NCBI GenBank assembly: GCA_965230225.1
Contig: CBDDKM010000010.1
Location: forward strand, 992,001-1,056,000
Direction of reading: 5' to 3'
DNA length: 64,000 bases
Origin: CALSMU01 sp965230225
GTDB lineage: Bacteria > Bacteroidota > Bacteroidia > Flavobacteriales_D > Parvicellaceae
Shown here: positions 1-8,038 of the stretch, piece by piece
Layout of the letters: each line of letters starts with the position of its first letter
Numbering within the stretch: the stretch's first letter is position 1
Notes under the pieces: model-generated
Databases searched by the model: none
Seen by the model: the letters and a program-made list of their open reading frames with translations, nothing else
What the model was told of the DNA's origin: nothing
Position numbers and translations under genes: made by a program

Positions 1-423
1 AATTACGCTGCCGGAATTATCCCACTGGATGACGAAGGCAACACATGGATTGTTGGGCAATACAGGTACCCTCTTAAAAAATACACCTGGGAAATGCCAG
101 AAGGTGGAGCACCTATTGGAACCTCCATTTTGGAATCTGCCAAAAGAGAATTACTGGAAGAAGTAGGCCTAAAAGCTAATGACTGGATGGAAATTCAGGT
201 AACACACCTGAGCAATTCTGCCACGGATGAATACGGCGTAATTTACCTTGCCAGAAATCTTGAAGAGTTTGAGCCCGAGCCTGAAATTGATGAAGATTTA
301 CAAATAAGAAAGCTGCCTTTTGACGAATTCTACCAAATGATTCTGGATGGAGAAATTACTGATTCAATGACCGTTATGGCTGGCTACAAAGTGAAACTTA
401 TGATGCTGAACGGAGAAATATGA
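1..423 (+). CDS. Nudix hydrolase, 5' end cut by window edge
   Basis: The reading frame is open from base 1, so the N-terminus lies outside the window; about 140 residues are visible. The Nudix signature is clear at bases 103-171: a GG pair, then RELLEEVGL, which carries the catalytic REXXEE core. The Glu normally seen six residues after the second Gly is Thr here, a position that varies in ADP-ribose pyrophosphatase-like members. The order of a WEMPEGG segment followed by the Nudix box suggests an ADP-ribose or nucleoside-diphosphate-sugar pyrophosphatase, cytoplasmic and Mg-dependent; the exact substrate is inference. The stop overlaps the next start (ATGA), so the two genes are probably translationally coupled. 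Confidence 0.85.
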   Translation, partial: NYAAGIIPLDDEGNTWIVGQYRYPLKKYTWEMPEGGAPIGTSILESAKRELLEEVGLKANDWMEIQVTHLSNSATDEYGVIYLARNLEEFEPEPEIDEDLQIRKLPFDEFYQMILDGEITDSMTVMAGYKVKLMMLNGEI

Positions 424-1367
424 AACTTCTGTTCTTCATATCTTTACCAGTAATTGTTATTATTTCGGCTTGTTCAGGTTCGAATAAAAATAATAATTCT
501 ACTGATCAACTTTCTCAGGAAGATTGGGAAAATAGTGAAGAATTGTACCATCAATTTGAAAGTTTCCAGATAGAACTTCAAACTCCTCAACCTGGAGAAT
601 GGCTTTATGATCATGCCGAATCTGGACAAACTCTAGAAGAGTATGTAGCTGGTAATCCAGTTAGAGTTACCGAAGAAAGAAATAAAATATACATCCAACT
701 AATAGGAGATTTTGACTCAACTGAACACTCTGTTATTCTCAAAACCAAAGAATACCTTTCGCTATTTTATAATGTACCGGTTATTTTAAATGAAACCTCT
801 TTAAGCCTAACTTCTATTCCTTCGGGTTCCAGAAGAATTAAATATGGAAAAGAGCAACTGCACACCAAGTACATTATGTACGACATGCTTCAACCAAACT
901 TACCGGATGATGCTATTGCTATGATTGGGTTTACGACTTCAGACCTGTTCCCCGACCATCGTTGGAACTTCGTATTTGGTCAGGCATCCGGAAAAAACAG
1001 AGTTGGAATTTGGAGCATTAATCGATTTGGAGATCCAAACATGAGTCCAGAGAGCTATATGGTCTGTTTAAGAAGAACCGTAAAAACGGCCAGCCACGAA
1101 ATGGGACATCTATTCTCATTAAAACACTGTATCCACAACAAGTGCATCATGAATGGAAGTAATAATCTGGAAGAAGCTGATGCCAAGCCAACTCACCTTT
1201 GTAACCATTGCCTGATTAAAATGGATTGGAACCTCCAGTGGAACCACGAAGAACGCTTTGTTAAACTTTTAGAATTCTGGAAAGAAATAAACCTGGCTGA
1301 TCCTGCCCTTTATTACATGGCTGTTTTACAGGAAAACTACAATTACGACTCTACAATATCTCCATAA
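420..1367 (+). CDS. Archaemetzincin-like (M54) zinc peptidase lipoprotein
   Basis: 315 residues. The N-terminus is a lipoprotein signal peptide with lipobox ISAC (Cys18), so the protein is probably anchored in the envelope. Residues 226-244 read HEMGHLFSLKHC, four residues, then CIM; a CNHC pair follows at 261-264. This is the archaemetzincin (peptidase family M54) layout HEXXHXXGX3CX4CXM...CXXC, in which the HEXXH and third His bind catalytic zinc and the four Cys bind a second, structural zinc. The Gly of the extended motif is Ser233 here. The start overlaps the Nudix stop by four bases. The 3' end overlaps the convergent rimO 3' end by 25 bases. The substrate is unknown. Confidence 0.8.
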   Translation: MKLLFFISLPVIVIISACSGSNKNNNSTDQLSQEDWENSEELYHQFESFQIELQTPQPGEWLYDHAESGQTLEEYVAGNPVRVTEERNKIYIQLIGDFDSTEHSVILKTKEYLSLFYNVPVILNETSLSLTSIPSGSRRIKYGKEQLHTKYIMYDMLQPNLPDDAIAMIGFTTSDLFPDHRWNFVFGQASGKNRVGIWSINRFGDPNMSPESYMVCLRRTVKTASHEMGHLFSLKHCIHNKCIMNGSNNLEEADAKPTHLCNHCLIKMDWNLQWNHEERFVKLLEFWKEINLADPALYYMAVLQENYNYDSTISP

Positions 1368-2659
1368 AGATCATAGTGATCTGCTGCAGTAATTTTCACC
1401 ATACAGAAGTCTCCAATTCTCGCAAAGTGATCCGCTTTTTTCACCAAAACTTCATTGTCTACATCTGGTGAATCAAATTCGGTTCTTCCAATAAAATAAT
1501 CTCCTTCCACTCTATCAAAAAGCACCTTATAGGTATTACCTATTTTTTGCTGATTCAGTTCGTAAGAAATTCCTGATTGAAGCTCCATAATTTCTTCTGC
1601 TCGCTGCTGCTTCACCTCATCCGAAACATCGTCTTCCGACAAAAATGCATGAGTATTTTCTTCGTGCGAATAAGGGAATACCCCTAATCGATCGAACTTC
1701 ATTTCTTCTACCCAATCATACATTTCCTGAAAATCTTCTTCAGTTTCTCCAGGATACCCTGCAATTAGAGTAGTTCTAATGGCAATATTTGGCACTTTTT
1801 CTCTGATGGCGTTTACCAGATCAACCGTTTTTTCTCTGGTAATTCCTCTTCGCATGGCCTTTAAAATTCTTGTAGAACCATGTTGCAAAGGCATATCTAG
1901 GTAATTACAAACCTTATCGTATTTTGCCATTACATCCAATACGTCCATCGGAAAACCTGTAGGGTAAGCATAATGCAAACGAATCCATTCAATTCCTTCC
2001 ACCTCTACCAGTTTCTCAAGTAATTCAGCAAGGTTTCTTTTATTGTAGATATCTAATCCGTAATAGGTTAAATCCTGAGCAATTAGAATCAATTCTTTAG
2101 TTCCTTTGGCTGCAAGAGATTTAGCACTTTCTACTAATTCTTCAATTGGAGAAGAAACATGCTTCCCCCTCATTAGTGGAATTGCACAAAAAGAACATGG
2201 TCTATCACATCCTTCCGCAATTTTAAAGTAAGAATAATGAGATGGTGTAGTAAGCAATCGCTCCCCTACCAACTCGTGCTTATAATCAGCTTTAAGTGTC
2301 TTTAATAGTTTAGGAAGTTCACTCGTTCCAAAATAGGCATCAACTTCAGGGATTTCCTTTTCCAGATCATCCTTATATCGTTGTGAAAGACACCCGGTTA
2401 CATACACTTTTTCTACATCTCCATCTTTCTTAGCTTCTGCATAACGAATGATGGTATTGATGGACTCTTCCTTAGCATTATCGATAAAACCACAGGTATT
2501 GATAATTACAATCTCGGAATCATCTTGCTTAGCTTCGTGCTCCACTTCAAACTTGTTAGCCTTAAGTTGTGCCATCATCACTTCTGAATCGAAGATGTTT
2601 TTAGAACAACCTAGCGTAACAACGTTTACTTTATTCTTCTTAAGTGTTTTGGTTTTCAT
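1343..2659 (-). CDS. rimO: Ribosomal protein S12 methylthiotransferase RimO
   Basis: 438 residues, the usual RimO length. The protein methylthiolates a conserved Asp of ribosomal protein S12 using radical SAM chemistry and two 4Fe-4S clusters. The N-terminal UPF0004 domain shows the three cluster-binding Cys contexts TLGCSKN, NTCGF and TGCLSQR. The radical-SAM motif CDRPCSFC (CxxxCxxC) follows, and the C-terminal part looks like a TRAM domain. It lies four bases downstream of ftsY on the same strand, so co-transcription is likely. RimO is preferred over MiaB because of the S12-type motif spacing and the ftsY neighbourhood common in Bacteroidota. Confidence 0.95.
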   Translation of the reverse strand: MKTKTLKKNKVNVVTLGCSKNIFDSEVMMAQLKANKFEVEHEAKQDDSEIVIINTCGFIDNAKEESINTIIRYAEAKKDGDVEKVYVTGCLSQRYKDDLEKEIPEVDAYFGTSELPKLLKTLKADYKHELVGERLLTTPSHYSYFKIAEGCDRPCSFCAIPLMRGKHVSSPIEELVESAKSLAAKGTKELILIAQDLTYYGLDIYNKRNLAELLEKLVEVEGIEWIRLHYAYPTGFPMDVLDVMAKYDKVCNYLDMPLQHGSTRILKAMRRGITREKTVDLVNAIREKVPNIAIRTTLIAGYPGETEEDFQEMYDWVEEMKFDRLGVFPYSHEENTHAFLSEDDVSDEVKQQRAEEIMELQSGISYELNQQKIGNTYKVLFDRVEGDYFIGRTEFDSPDVDNEVLVKKADHFARIGDFCMVKITAADHYDLYGDIVES

Positions 2660-2663
2660 TCTT

Positions 2664-3632
2664 CTACTCCAATTCGCTTCCTTTAAACAGAGAGTCTACG
2701 AATTCGTGTTTGTTAAACACTTGTAAATGCTCCATTCCTTCACCAACACCAATGTATCTTACAGGGATTTTAAACTGATCGGTAATACCAATTACAACTC
2801 CACCTTTAGCTGTTCCATCTAACTTGGTTAAAGCCAAAGAGGAAACTTCAGTAGCTTTCGTAAACTGTTTAGCCTGCTCCAGAGCATTTTGTCCGGTAGA
2901 ACCATCCAACACCAACATTACATCGTGTGGTGCTCCTGGAATTACCTTATCCATCACTCTCTTAATCTTGCTCAACTCATTCATTAGGTTTACCTTGTTG
3001 TGCAAACGTCCAGCTGTATCGATAATAACTACATCGGCATCTTTTGCTTTTGCACTTTGTAAAGTATCAAAGGCCACCGAAGCAGGATCTGCTCCCATAC
3101 CTTGTTCAACGATTGGCACATCTACTCTTTCCGACCAAATTTTCAATTGATCTACAGCAGCTGCTCTAAAGGTATCAGACGCACCTAATACAACACTTAA
3201 ACCTTTCTTTTTAAACTGATAGGCCAATTTCCCAATAGTGGTGGTTTTCCCCACTCCATTAACACCAACAACCATAATTACGTATGGCTTTGTGGCATTG
3301 GCAGGAATTTCAAAATCAGTTGCATCACCATTGTTACTTTCATCCAATAGCGCGGCAATCTCTTCCTTCAAAATTCGGTTTAATTCTTTTGTACTAACGT
3401 ATTTGTCTCTTGATACTCTCTCCTCAATTCTTTCAATGATTTTAAGAGTCGTTTGTACACTAACATCCGACGATACCAGGATTTCTTCCAGGTCATCAAG
3501 AACTTCTTCATCTACTTTAGATTTACCAGCTACAGAAGTTGCCAGCTTGGAAAAGAAGCTCTTTTTGGTTTTTTCTAACCCTTGATCCAGATCTTCTTTT
3601 TTCTCTCTCGTAAAAAAACTTTTCCAGCTCAT
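2664..3632 (-). CDS. ftsY: Signal recognition particle receptor FtsY
   Basis: 322 residues. FtsY is the membrane-associated SRP receptor GTPase that docks ribosome-nascent-chain-SRP complexes at the translocon. The short acidic and basic A-like N-terminus (about residues 1-25) is followed by a helical N domain. The G domain shows the P-loop GVNGVGKTTT, the insertion-box motif DTFRAAAVDQL, the G3 motif DTAGR and TKLDGTAKGG. The length is typical of FtsY without a long acidic A domain. It sits downstream of the DUF4295 gene and just upstream of rimO, an arrangement common in this phylum. Confidence 0.97.
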   Translation of the reverse strand: MSWKSFFTREKKEDLDQGLEKTKKSFFSKLATSVAGKSKVDEEVLDDLEEILVSSDVSVQTTLKIIERIEERVSRDKYVSTKELNRILKEEIAALLDESNNGDATDFEIPANATKPYVIMVVGVNGVGKTTTIGKLAYQFKKKGLSVVLGASDTFRAAAVDQLKIWSERVDVPIVEQGMGADPASVAFDTLQSAKAKDADVVIIDTAGRLHNKVNLMNELSKIKRVMDKVIPGAPHDVMLVLDGSTGQNALEQAKQFTKATEVSSLALTKLDGTAKGGVVIGITDQFKIPVRYIGVGEGMEHLQVFNKHEFVDSLFKGSELE

Positions 3633-3657
3633 TTCTAACTTTCTTTAATAACGAACA

Positions 3658-3690
3658 AAAGCTTCCCCCGAATTCGGAAGAAGCTTAATT
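3658..3690 (-). terminator. Possible intrinsic terminator after DUF4295 gene
   Basis: An imperfect hairpin pairs AAGCTTC with GAAGCTT around a GAATTC-containing centre. It is followed on the minus strand by a short run of T (TTTTG). It lies between the DUF4295 stop and the ftsY start, so it may reduce read-through into ftsY. The T run is short, and this is a weak call. Confidence 0.4.
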
Positions 3691-3713
3691 TTTTAATATC
3701 ATGGTAAAGTAAA

Positions 3714-3869
3714 TTAGTTCTTAGCGAACCACTCTTTTACTTCATCGTTATGTACGATCTCTTCTTTAAAGGCATAACCTCCTGTTTTTGGAGACTTCAC
3801 CATTTTCACAACCTTAGTGTGCTGCTTTCCTCCACCTTTCTGAAGCGATGCTACTGCTTTCTTTGCCAT
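3714..3869 (-). CDS. DUF4295 family small protein
   Basis: A 51-residue basic protein beginning MAKKAVASLQKGGGKQHTKV and ending VKEWFAKN. I recognise it as the DUF4295 family, a short protein found across Bacteroidota and encoded next to ribosomal protein L33. Its role is unproven; its Lys and Gly content and position between rpmG and ftsY suggest a ribosome-associated protein, which is inference. It starts 7 bases after the rpmG stop, so the two are almost certainly one transcript. Confidence 0.9.
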   Translation of the reverse strand: MAKKAVASLQKGGGKQHTKVVKMVKSPKTGGYAFKEEIVHNDEVKEWFAKN

Positions 3870-3876
3870 AACTCAA

Positions 3877-4059
3877 TTATTTAATCTCTTTATGAATTGT
3901 ATATTTCTTTAAAATTGGGTTGTACTTTTTCAACTCAATTCTTTCAGGAGTGTTTTTTCTGTTCTTAGTAGTGATATACCTAGAAGTTCCAGGCATTCCT
4001 GAGTCTTTATGCTCAGTGCACTCCATGATAACTTGAATTCTATTTCCTTTCTTAGCCAT
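3877..4059 (-). CDS. rpmG: 50S ribosomal protein L33
   Basis: 60 residues. The L33 signature is visible as TSRYITTKNRKNTPERIELKKYNP, given here as TSRYITTKN and ERIELKKYNP separated by four residues. The zinc-binding CxxC pairs of some L33 forms are absent: there is a single Cys, so this is the zinc-independent form. It has its own promoter at 4084-4113 and is followed by the DUF4295 gene. In many relatives rpmB lies directly upstream; here rpmB is about 3 kb away, separated by two unrelated genes. Confidence 0.96.
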   Translation of the reverse strand: MAKKGNRIQVIMECTEHKDSGMPGTSRYITTKNRKNTPERIELKKYNPILKKYTIHKEIK

Positions 4060-4083
4060 CTTGCTCTAATTTTAATCGGGCTG

Positions 4084-4113
4084 CAAAGATATACGTTTTT
4101 TTCATTTAAACAA
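4084..4113 (-). promoter_or_regulatory. Promoter of rpmG-DUF4295
   Basis: On the minus strand a TTG (4111-4113) is followed after exactly 19 bases by TATCTTTG (4084-4091). This matches the Bacteroidota sigma factor consensus TTG-N19-TAnnTTTG. The predicted transcription start lies about 20 bases before the rpmG ATG. It allows rpmG to be transcribed independently of the secreted-protein gene upstream. Confidence 0.75.
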
Positions 4114-4117
4114 CAGG

Positions 4118-5551
4118 TTATCGCACAATTTGTAACTTTTGTTGGAGTAATTTACCATCTGCATTTACAACAAGTACATAAACCCCATTTTCCAGGGCAC
4201 TAACATCGATGGTTTGAACCCCACTTCCAAGCGTGTTTTTATACATTAACTGACCTACTCCATTGTAGATTTCAACCAATCCATTTTCATTCAATTCCAG
4301 ATTAACAGAAGCATTTGCCGGGTTAGGGTAAATACTCAATACCTCTTGAGTAAATTGCTCAATATCTGTACAGTCATCAAAAACAACAGTGATCGAATCG
4401 GAAGCAGAACAACCTCCTCCGTTTACATCCACATAATAGGTAATCGTATCTGCTCCTACAGTTGGTCCTGCCACAATCGTTTGAGTCATCTGACCAGTAT
4501 TCCACATGTAATCATCATAGCTACCTGCATCCAATGTAATCGATTCGTGATTACACAAGGCAGTGTCCGAGCCAAGGTTCACACTTAACTGCCCTACATA
4601 AACATCACCAGAACAATTAGCTTCTACTTCTGAGTACATCCACCCTCCAAACGAAACAGTATCCGTAGCAGTAACAGTATAACTTCCACCTGCTGCATAA
4701 AGATGAGCTCCTAATCCATCCGAATTACCATCTCCATAATCATACCCGGTTGACACATTGTAGCCATTGTAAATGGTGTAGTTAGGATTGTACATTCTAT
4801 GATAGAAGATTGAATCATCAAACGATGTTACACTTGAATAGGCCATCAATGTATCTGAATCACAGATTGAATCCATCTGAATCACTATCTCAGTACTAAT
4901 TGTGTGTTCTACAATCGGCTCATAAGCCAGGTCAAAATTCCATCCAGACCCGAAAGGCAATGTCTTGTACCATCCATCGTAAGTTGGATCGGACACCCCC
5001 TTATAATAAGTGTAGGCTAAATCTTCGTTTGCTCCATCTCCATCTGTATTTCTAGCCAGGTACATATCTGTATTGGTAAAATTTTCAACGGTAATAATGT
5101 AATCTCCTTCTAGCACATGTCCGCTTCCGAAATTAGCGCATAGTTTAATCACATCCGAATCCAATGCTCCAGAATACCCAACGATTAAAGGTACCGGAAC
5201 CAAGACGGAATCAATCTGATTATTTGGCATTCCGGATCCATCAACGTCGTACAGCCTACAAACGGCTACACCTCCAGTTGTTCCTGAATACACAAATCCG
5301 TAAAAACAGAAACCATTCAGCTTTAAAGAATCGGGAGCTTCAAATCGTTGTGCATAGCCTGCATAACCATAAGCCCCTCCTCCAAGAGGGTCATTTGTTT
5401 CGTTAACACTAATTCCAGTTAAGGAACTGGTTTTCACATTTTCCACATACATCACAGTATCTAATACAATCGTCTGACAAGACGAAGTATCTTGCGCCAT
5501 GATTCCGGAAAAAGTAAAAATGGATAAAAAGGATAGTATAATATGTCTCAT
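4118..5551 (-). CDS. Secreted protein with T9SS type A C-terminal domain
   Basis: 477 residues. A signal peptide spans residues 1 to about 19 (cleavage near IMAQ). Residues 30-210 form a beta-rich region of unknown family. Residues 215-300 look PKD-like with a YGDGNSDGLG loop. Residues 325-393 form an Ig-like unit with the pattern LGSDTALCNHESITLDAG. Residues 403-477 are a type A sorting domain (SIYPNPANASVNLEL, then GVYVLVV and a final KLQIVR). The protein is therefore predicted to cross the outer membrane by T9SS and be surface-attached or released. No catalytic motif was seen. It interrupts the ribosomal-protein neighbourhood between rpmB and rpmG. Confidence 0.85.
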   Translation of the reverse strand: MRHIILSFLSIFTFSGIMAQDTSSCQTIVLDTVMYVENVKTSSLTGISVNETNDPLGGGAYGYAGYAQRFEAPDSLKLNGFCFYGFVYSGTTGGVAVCRLYDVDGSGMPNNQIDSVLVPVPLIVGYSGALDSDVIKLCANFGSGHVLEGDYIITVENFTNTDMYLARNTDGDGANEDLAYTYYKGVSDPTYDGWYKTLPFGSGWNFDLAYEPIVEHTISTEIVIQMDSICDSDTLMAYSSVTSFDDSIFYHRMYNPNYTIYNGYNVSTGYDYGDGNSDGLGAHLYAAGGSYTVTATDTVSFGGWMYSEVEANCSGDVYVGQLSVNLGSDTALCNHESITLDAGSYDDYMWNTGQMTQTIVAGPTVGADTITYYVDVNGGGCSASDSITVVFDDCTDIEQFTQEVLSIYPNPANASVNLELNENGLVEIYNGVGQLMYKNTLGSGVQTIDVSALENGVYVLVVNADGKLLQQKLQIVR

Positions 5552-5619
5552 AATAAAAAAGGTAATTCTGATGGTTAAATCTACAACCCTAAACTAATAT
5601 GAGAGATATTTTGTTTTAA

Positions 5620-7047
5620 CTATTTGTTCAAATAGCTTTCTTCTTGCATTAACGATTCAATTTGCTCAACGGTTTTTGGAACACAATCTGAAATTACTTC
5701 AGGATCACCGGTAGTGATCAAGACATCATCTTCTATTCTTACTCCTATGTTCCACCATTTCTCATCGCAAGGAGAACCTTCCGGAATATAAATACCTGGC
5801 TCTACTGTAATTACCTGATTAGGCTGTAAGCTACCATAATCTCCAACATCATGAACATCTAACCCAAGGTAATGGGAAGTTCCGTGCATGAAGTACCTTT
5901 TTAACTCTAACGGTGATTTAATAATTCCCAATTCTTTCAAATGCTGAGAAATAACCGTTGTTGCCGCCACATTAGGCGCCCAAAAACTATTTCCGGAACG
6001 ACACTCTTTGATACCTGCTGTCTGTGCTTCAAGAACAATATTATAAATGATCTTCTCTTCCTCAGAGAATTCTCCGTCTACAGGAAGTGTTCTAGTTACA
6101 TCCGCAGTATACCCATGATATTCCGCCCCTACATCGCACACCAGTAAGTTTTCTCCTTTCATTTGCCTACGATTAGTAGTATAATGTAGAATACACGAAT
6201 TTCCTCCGCTCCCCACAATTGAAGGAAAACCTGGATACTCTGCTCCATTCTTCTTAAAAATATACTCCACAATGGCCTCACTCTCATATTCCTTCATACC
6301 CGGCTCAAGTGCTTTCATTTGCTCAATTTGAGCTTCACAAGTAATCTCAATTGCTCTCCTCATTAAAGCCAACTCCTCTTTTTGCTTATCCTGCCTTAAA
6401 TAAGCCATATACTGAGCTACCTTAGATTGATCCATCTTTGAGCGATCAACATTTGCAGTCTTTTTATCAAAGCGTTCAATCAAACTATAGAGGTCCTCTT
6501 TTTCAAATAAACCATCCCTAACATCGTTTTGTGGCTTAAGTACATGGATGTGGTCAAAGCTCTCAAAATCCAGCTTTAACTCTTTAAACTCTGCTCCAAT
6601 AAATGCTTTCTCAATTCCCAGAACAAGCTCTGCCCCTTCTGCCCCCATTCTCTTTCCAGTCCAAACCTCTGCACTTTCATCTCTGGCTTGCAGATAAACT
6701 ACTTCTTTTACTTCTTTCCCTTTAACCTTAACCAGAGTTTTAAAAATAAGAAGAACCGCATGAGGTTCATTCAAACCGGTTAGGTAGTAAAAGTTCGGAT
6801 CCTGATGATATTCGTAATCAACATCGTTTGACCTATTTCTTACCGGGTTGGCAAATACAACTGCAACAGAATTATCTTTCATAAGATTTCTAAGTGCCTC
6901 TCTTCTTCCCTGATGAAACTCTGGAGAAAGTAAATCTAAATCGTACTGTCCAAAATTTTCAGATTTCAGCTGCTTCTTCACCTCTACATCCTGTCCTATT
7001 GCGGATACTCCCATCATTAATGCCAATACCAATAAAACTCTAGTCAT
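5620..7047 (-). CDS. Aminopeptidase P family protein (M24B), exported
   Basis: 475 residues from the chosen ATG at 7047. This start gives a good signal peptide (MTRVLLVLALMMGVSAIGQ). A longer frame to 7104 would run through the rpmB terminator and is rejected. An N-terminal creatinase-like domain is followed by the pita-bread metallopeptidase fold. The dimetal ligands are visible in order: CDVGAEYHGYTADVTRTLP (two Asp), HGTSHYLGLDVHDVG (His), TVEPGIYIP (Glu) and VRIEDDVLIT (Glu). It should remove N-terminal residues preceding proline, probably in the periplasm. The final 3' gene neighbour is the T9SS protein 68 bases downstream. Confidence 0.92.
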   Translation of the reverse strand: MTRVLLVLALMMGVSAIGQDVEVKKQLKSENFGQYDLDLLSPEFHQGRREALRNLMKDNSVAVVFANPVRNRSNDVDYEYHQDPNFYYLTGLNEPHAVLLIFKTLVKVKGKEVKEVVYLQARDESAEVWTGKRMGAEGAELVLGIEKAFIGAEFKELKLDFESFDHIHVLKPQNDVRDGLFEKEDLYSLIERFDKKTANVDRSKMDQSKVAQYMAYLRQDKQKEELALMRRAIEITCEAQIEQMKALEPGMKEYESEAIVEYIFKKNGAEYPGFPSIVGSGGNSCILHYTTNRRQMKGENLLVCDVGAEYHGYTADVTRTLPVDGEFSEEEKIIYNIVLEAQTAGIKECRSGNSFWAPNVAATTVISQHLKELGIIKSPLELKRYFMHGTSHYLGLDVHDVGDYGSLQPNQVITVEPGIYIPEGSPCDEKWWNIGVRIEDDVLITTGDPEVISDCVPKTVEQIESLMQEESYLNK

Positions 7048-7054
7048 ATCTATA

Positions 7055-7090
7055 AACAAAAAAACCTTGCTACCAAAGGTAACAAGGTGA
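7055..7090 (-). terminator. Intrinsic terminator after rpmB
   Basis: On the minus strand CTTGTTACC and GGTAGCAAG pair (one mismatch) around a TTT loop and are followed by a run of seven T. It sits 30 bases after the rpmB stop and upstream of the aminopeptidase start. Its presence supports the shorter start for the aminopeptidase. Confidence 0.8.
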
Positions 7091-7117
7091 TTTATCAAAA
7101 ACAATGCAATTAATTAG

Positions 7118-7345
7118 TTATTTCTTAGCGTTGGCTTCTTTAAGCACTGCAGAAATACCTTTTTTATTAATCGTTCTCAAAACCGAAGTAGATACTTTCA
7201 TGGTAACCCATTTATCTTCTTCCGGAATGTAAAATTTCTTTGTAATTAAGTTAGGATAAAACTTTCTCTTTGTTCTTCTAAGAGAGTGAGAAACGTTGTT
7301 TCCTGTCATTACTTTCTTTCCTGATATCTCGCAAACTCTTGCCAT
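7118..7345 (-). CDS. rpmB: 50S ribosomal protein L28
   Basis: 75 residues starting MARVCEISGKKVMTGNNVSH. The L28 features NVSHSLRRTKRKFYPNL and KVSTSVLRTINKKG are present. An in-frame upstream ATG would add 24 residues (MLFSNN...) not found in L28 proteins, so the MARV start is used. The gene is followed by its own terminator and is not adjacent to rpmG, unlike in many relatives. Confidence 0.96.
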   Translation of the reverse strand: MARVCEISGKKVMTGNNVSHSLRRTKRKFYPNLITKKFYIPEEDKWVTMKVSTSVLRTINKKGISAVLKEANAKK

Positions 7346-7444
7346 GGCTATAGTTTTTTCTTCTTTGTCTAAATTTTTTCGGAGCGCAAATAACGTAATA
7401 TTATTTGAAAATAACAAACATAACTAGGATTTATATCGAATAAA

Positions 7445-7471
7445 TTGATTTTCCCAATTATATTACCTTTG
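7445..7471 (+). promoter_or_regulatory. Promoter immediately before lipoprotein gene
   Basis: TACCTTTG at 7464-7471 matches TAnnTTTG exactly, with a TTG 16 bases upstream (slightly short spacing). Only six bases separate the box from the ATG at 7478, so the transcript would be nearly or fully leaderless. Confidence 0.5.
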
Positions 7472-7477
7472 CCACAG

Positions 7478-8038
7478 ATGAAATTGATTCTGACCATATT
7501 AGCCCTTAGCATAATTACTGTTTCCTGTAACAATACCAAAAAGGAAAATGGTGATGAAGCTAATCCTACCCCAGAAAGCACTTCTTCTACCTCATCACTT
7601 CCCGACTTTTCGTTATCGGAGTGTATACTTAACGCCATCTACCATTTGGACGATACGGAGATTAATTCTTACGACAGTATTGCTACACAGTACTTTCACG
7701 AGGTAATCGGTTTTCAGGATTCTGCTGCAGTGGCTATGGAACTGGAAATGAATGCCACTAAATCAATTTTATTAAACGATACAAATGCTATCCTACCTCC
7801 TCTTACCTTAGACTCTTTAAAGTATCGTGTAACGGAATTAAAACAAGAATTAAGCAGATACGACAAAGGAGTTATTGGATTTGTATTTGTACATACTTAT
7901 CGCATGGCTTCAGACACTGCTTCTGCTATTATATTAATGAACATGAATTGTTCTAAATCAGAGGCAATTCCGGTAAAAACCATCAAAGATGTAAACCCGG
8001 AAGATTACTCTACCAAGATTCAGCAGATTGAAAATTAA
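7478..8038 (+). CDS. Hypothetical lipoprotein
   Basis: 186 residues from the ATG at 7478. A longer frame from 7445 overlaps the promoter and spoils the signal peptide. The N-terminus MKLILTILALSIITVSCNN has a lipobox (TVSC, Cys17). A Ser/Thr/Glu-rich linker follows, then a mostly helical domain of about 150 residues. I recognise no family and no catalytic motif. It is convergent with the DUF6438 gene, and the 3' ends overlap by four bases. Confidence 0.75.
   Translation: MKLILTILALSIITVSCNNTKKENGDEANPTPESTSSTSSLPDFSLSECILNAIYHLDDTEINSYDSIATQYFHEVIGFQDSAAVAMELEMNATKSILLNDTNAILPPLTLDSLKYRVTELKQELSRYDKGVIGFVFVHTYRMASDTASAIILMNMNCSKSEAIPVKTIKDVNPEDYSTKIQQIEN

Noticed and set aside
1343..1367. 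Overlap of archaemetzincin and rimO ends considered as a sign of a frameshift.
   Set aside because: Both frames end at normal family lengths, so this is a simple convergent overlap.
2448..2726. Plus-strand frame of 92 residues inside rimO and the start of ftsY.
   Set aside because: It is antisense to two well-conserved genes, has no promoter, and its composition is that of a reversed coding frame.
7047..7104. Longer start for the aminopeptidase P gene.
   Set aside because: The extra 19 codons run through the rpmB terminator hairpin and destroy a good signal peptide.
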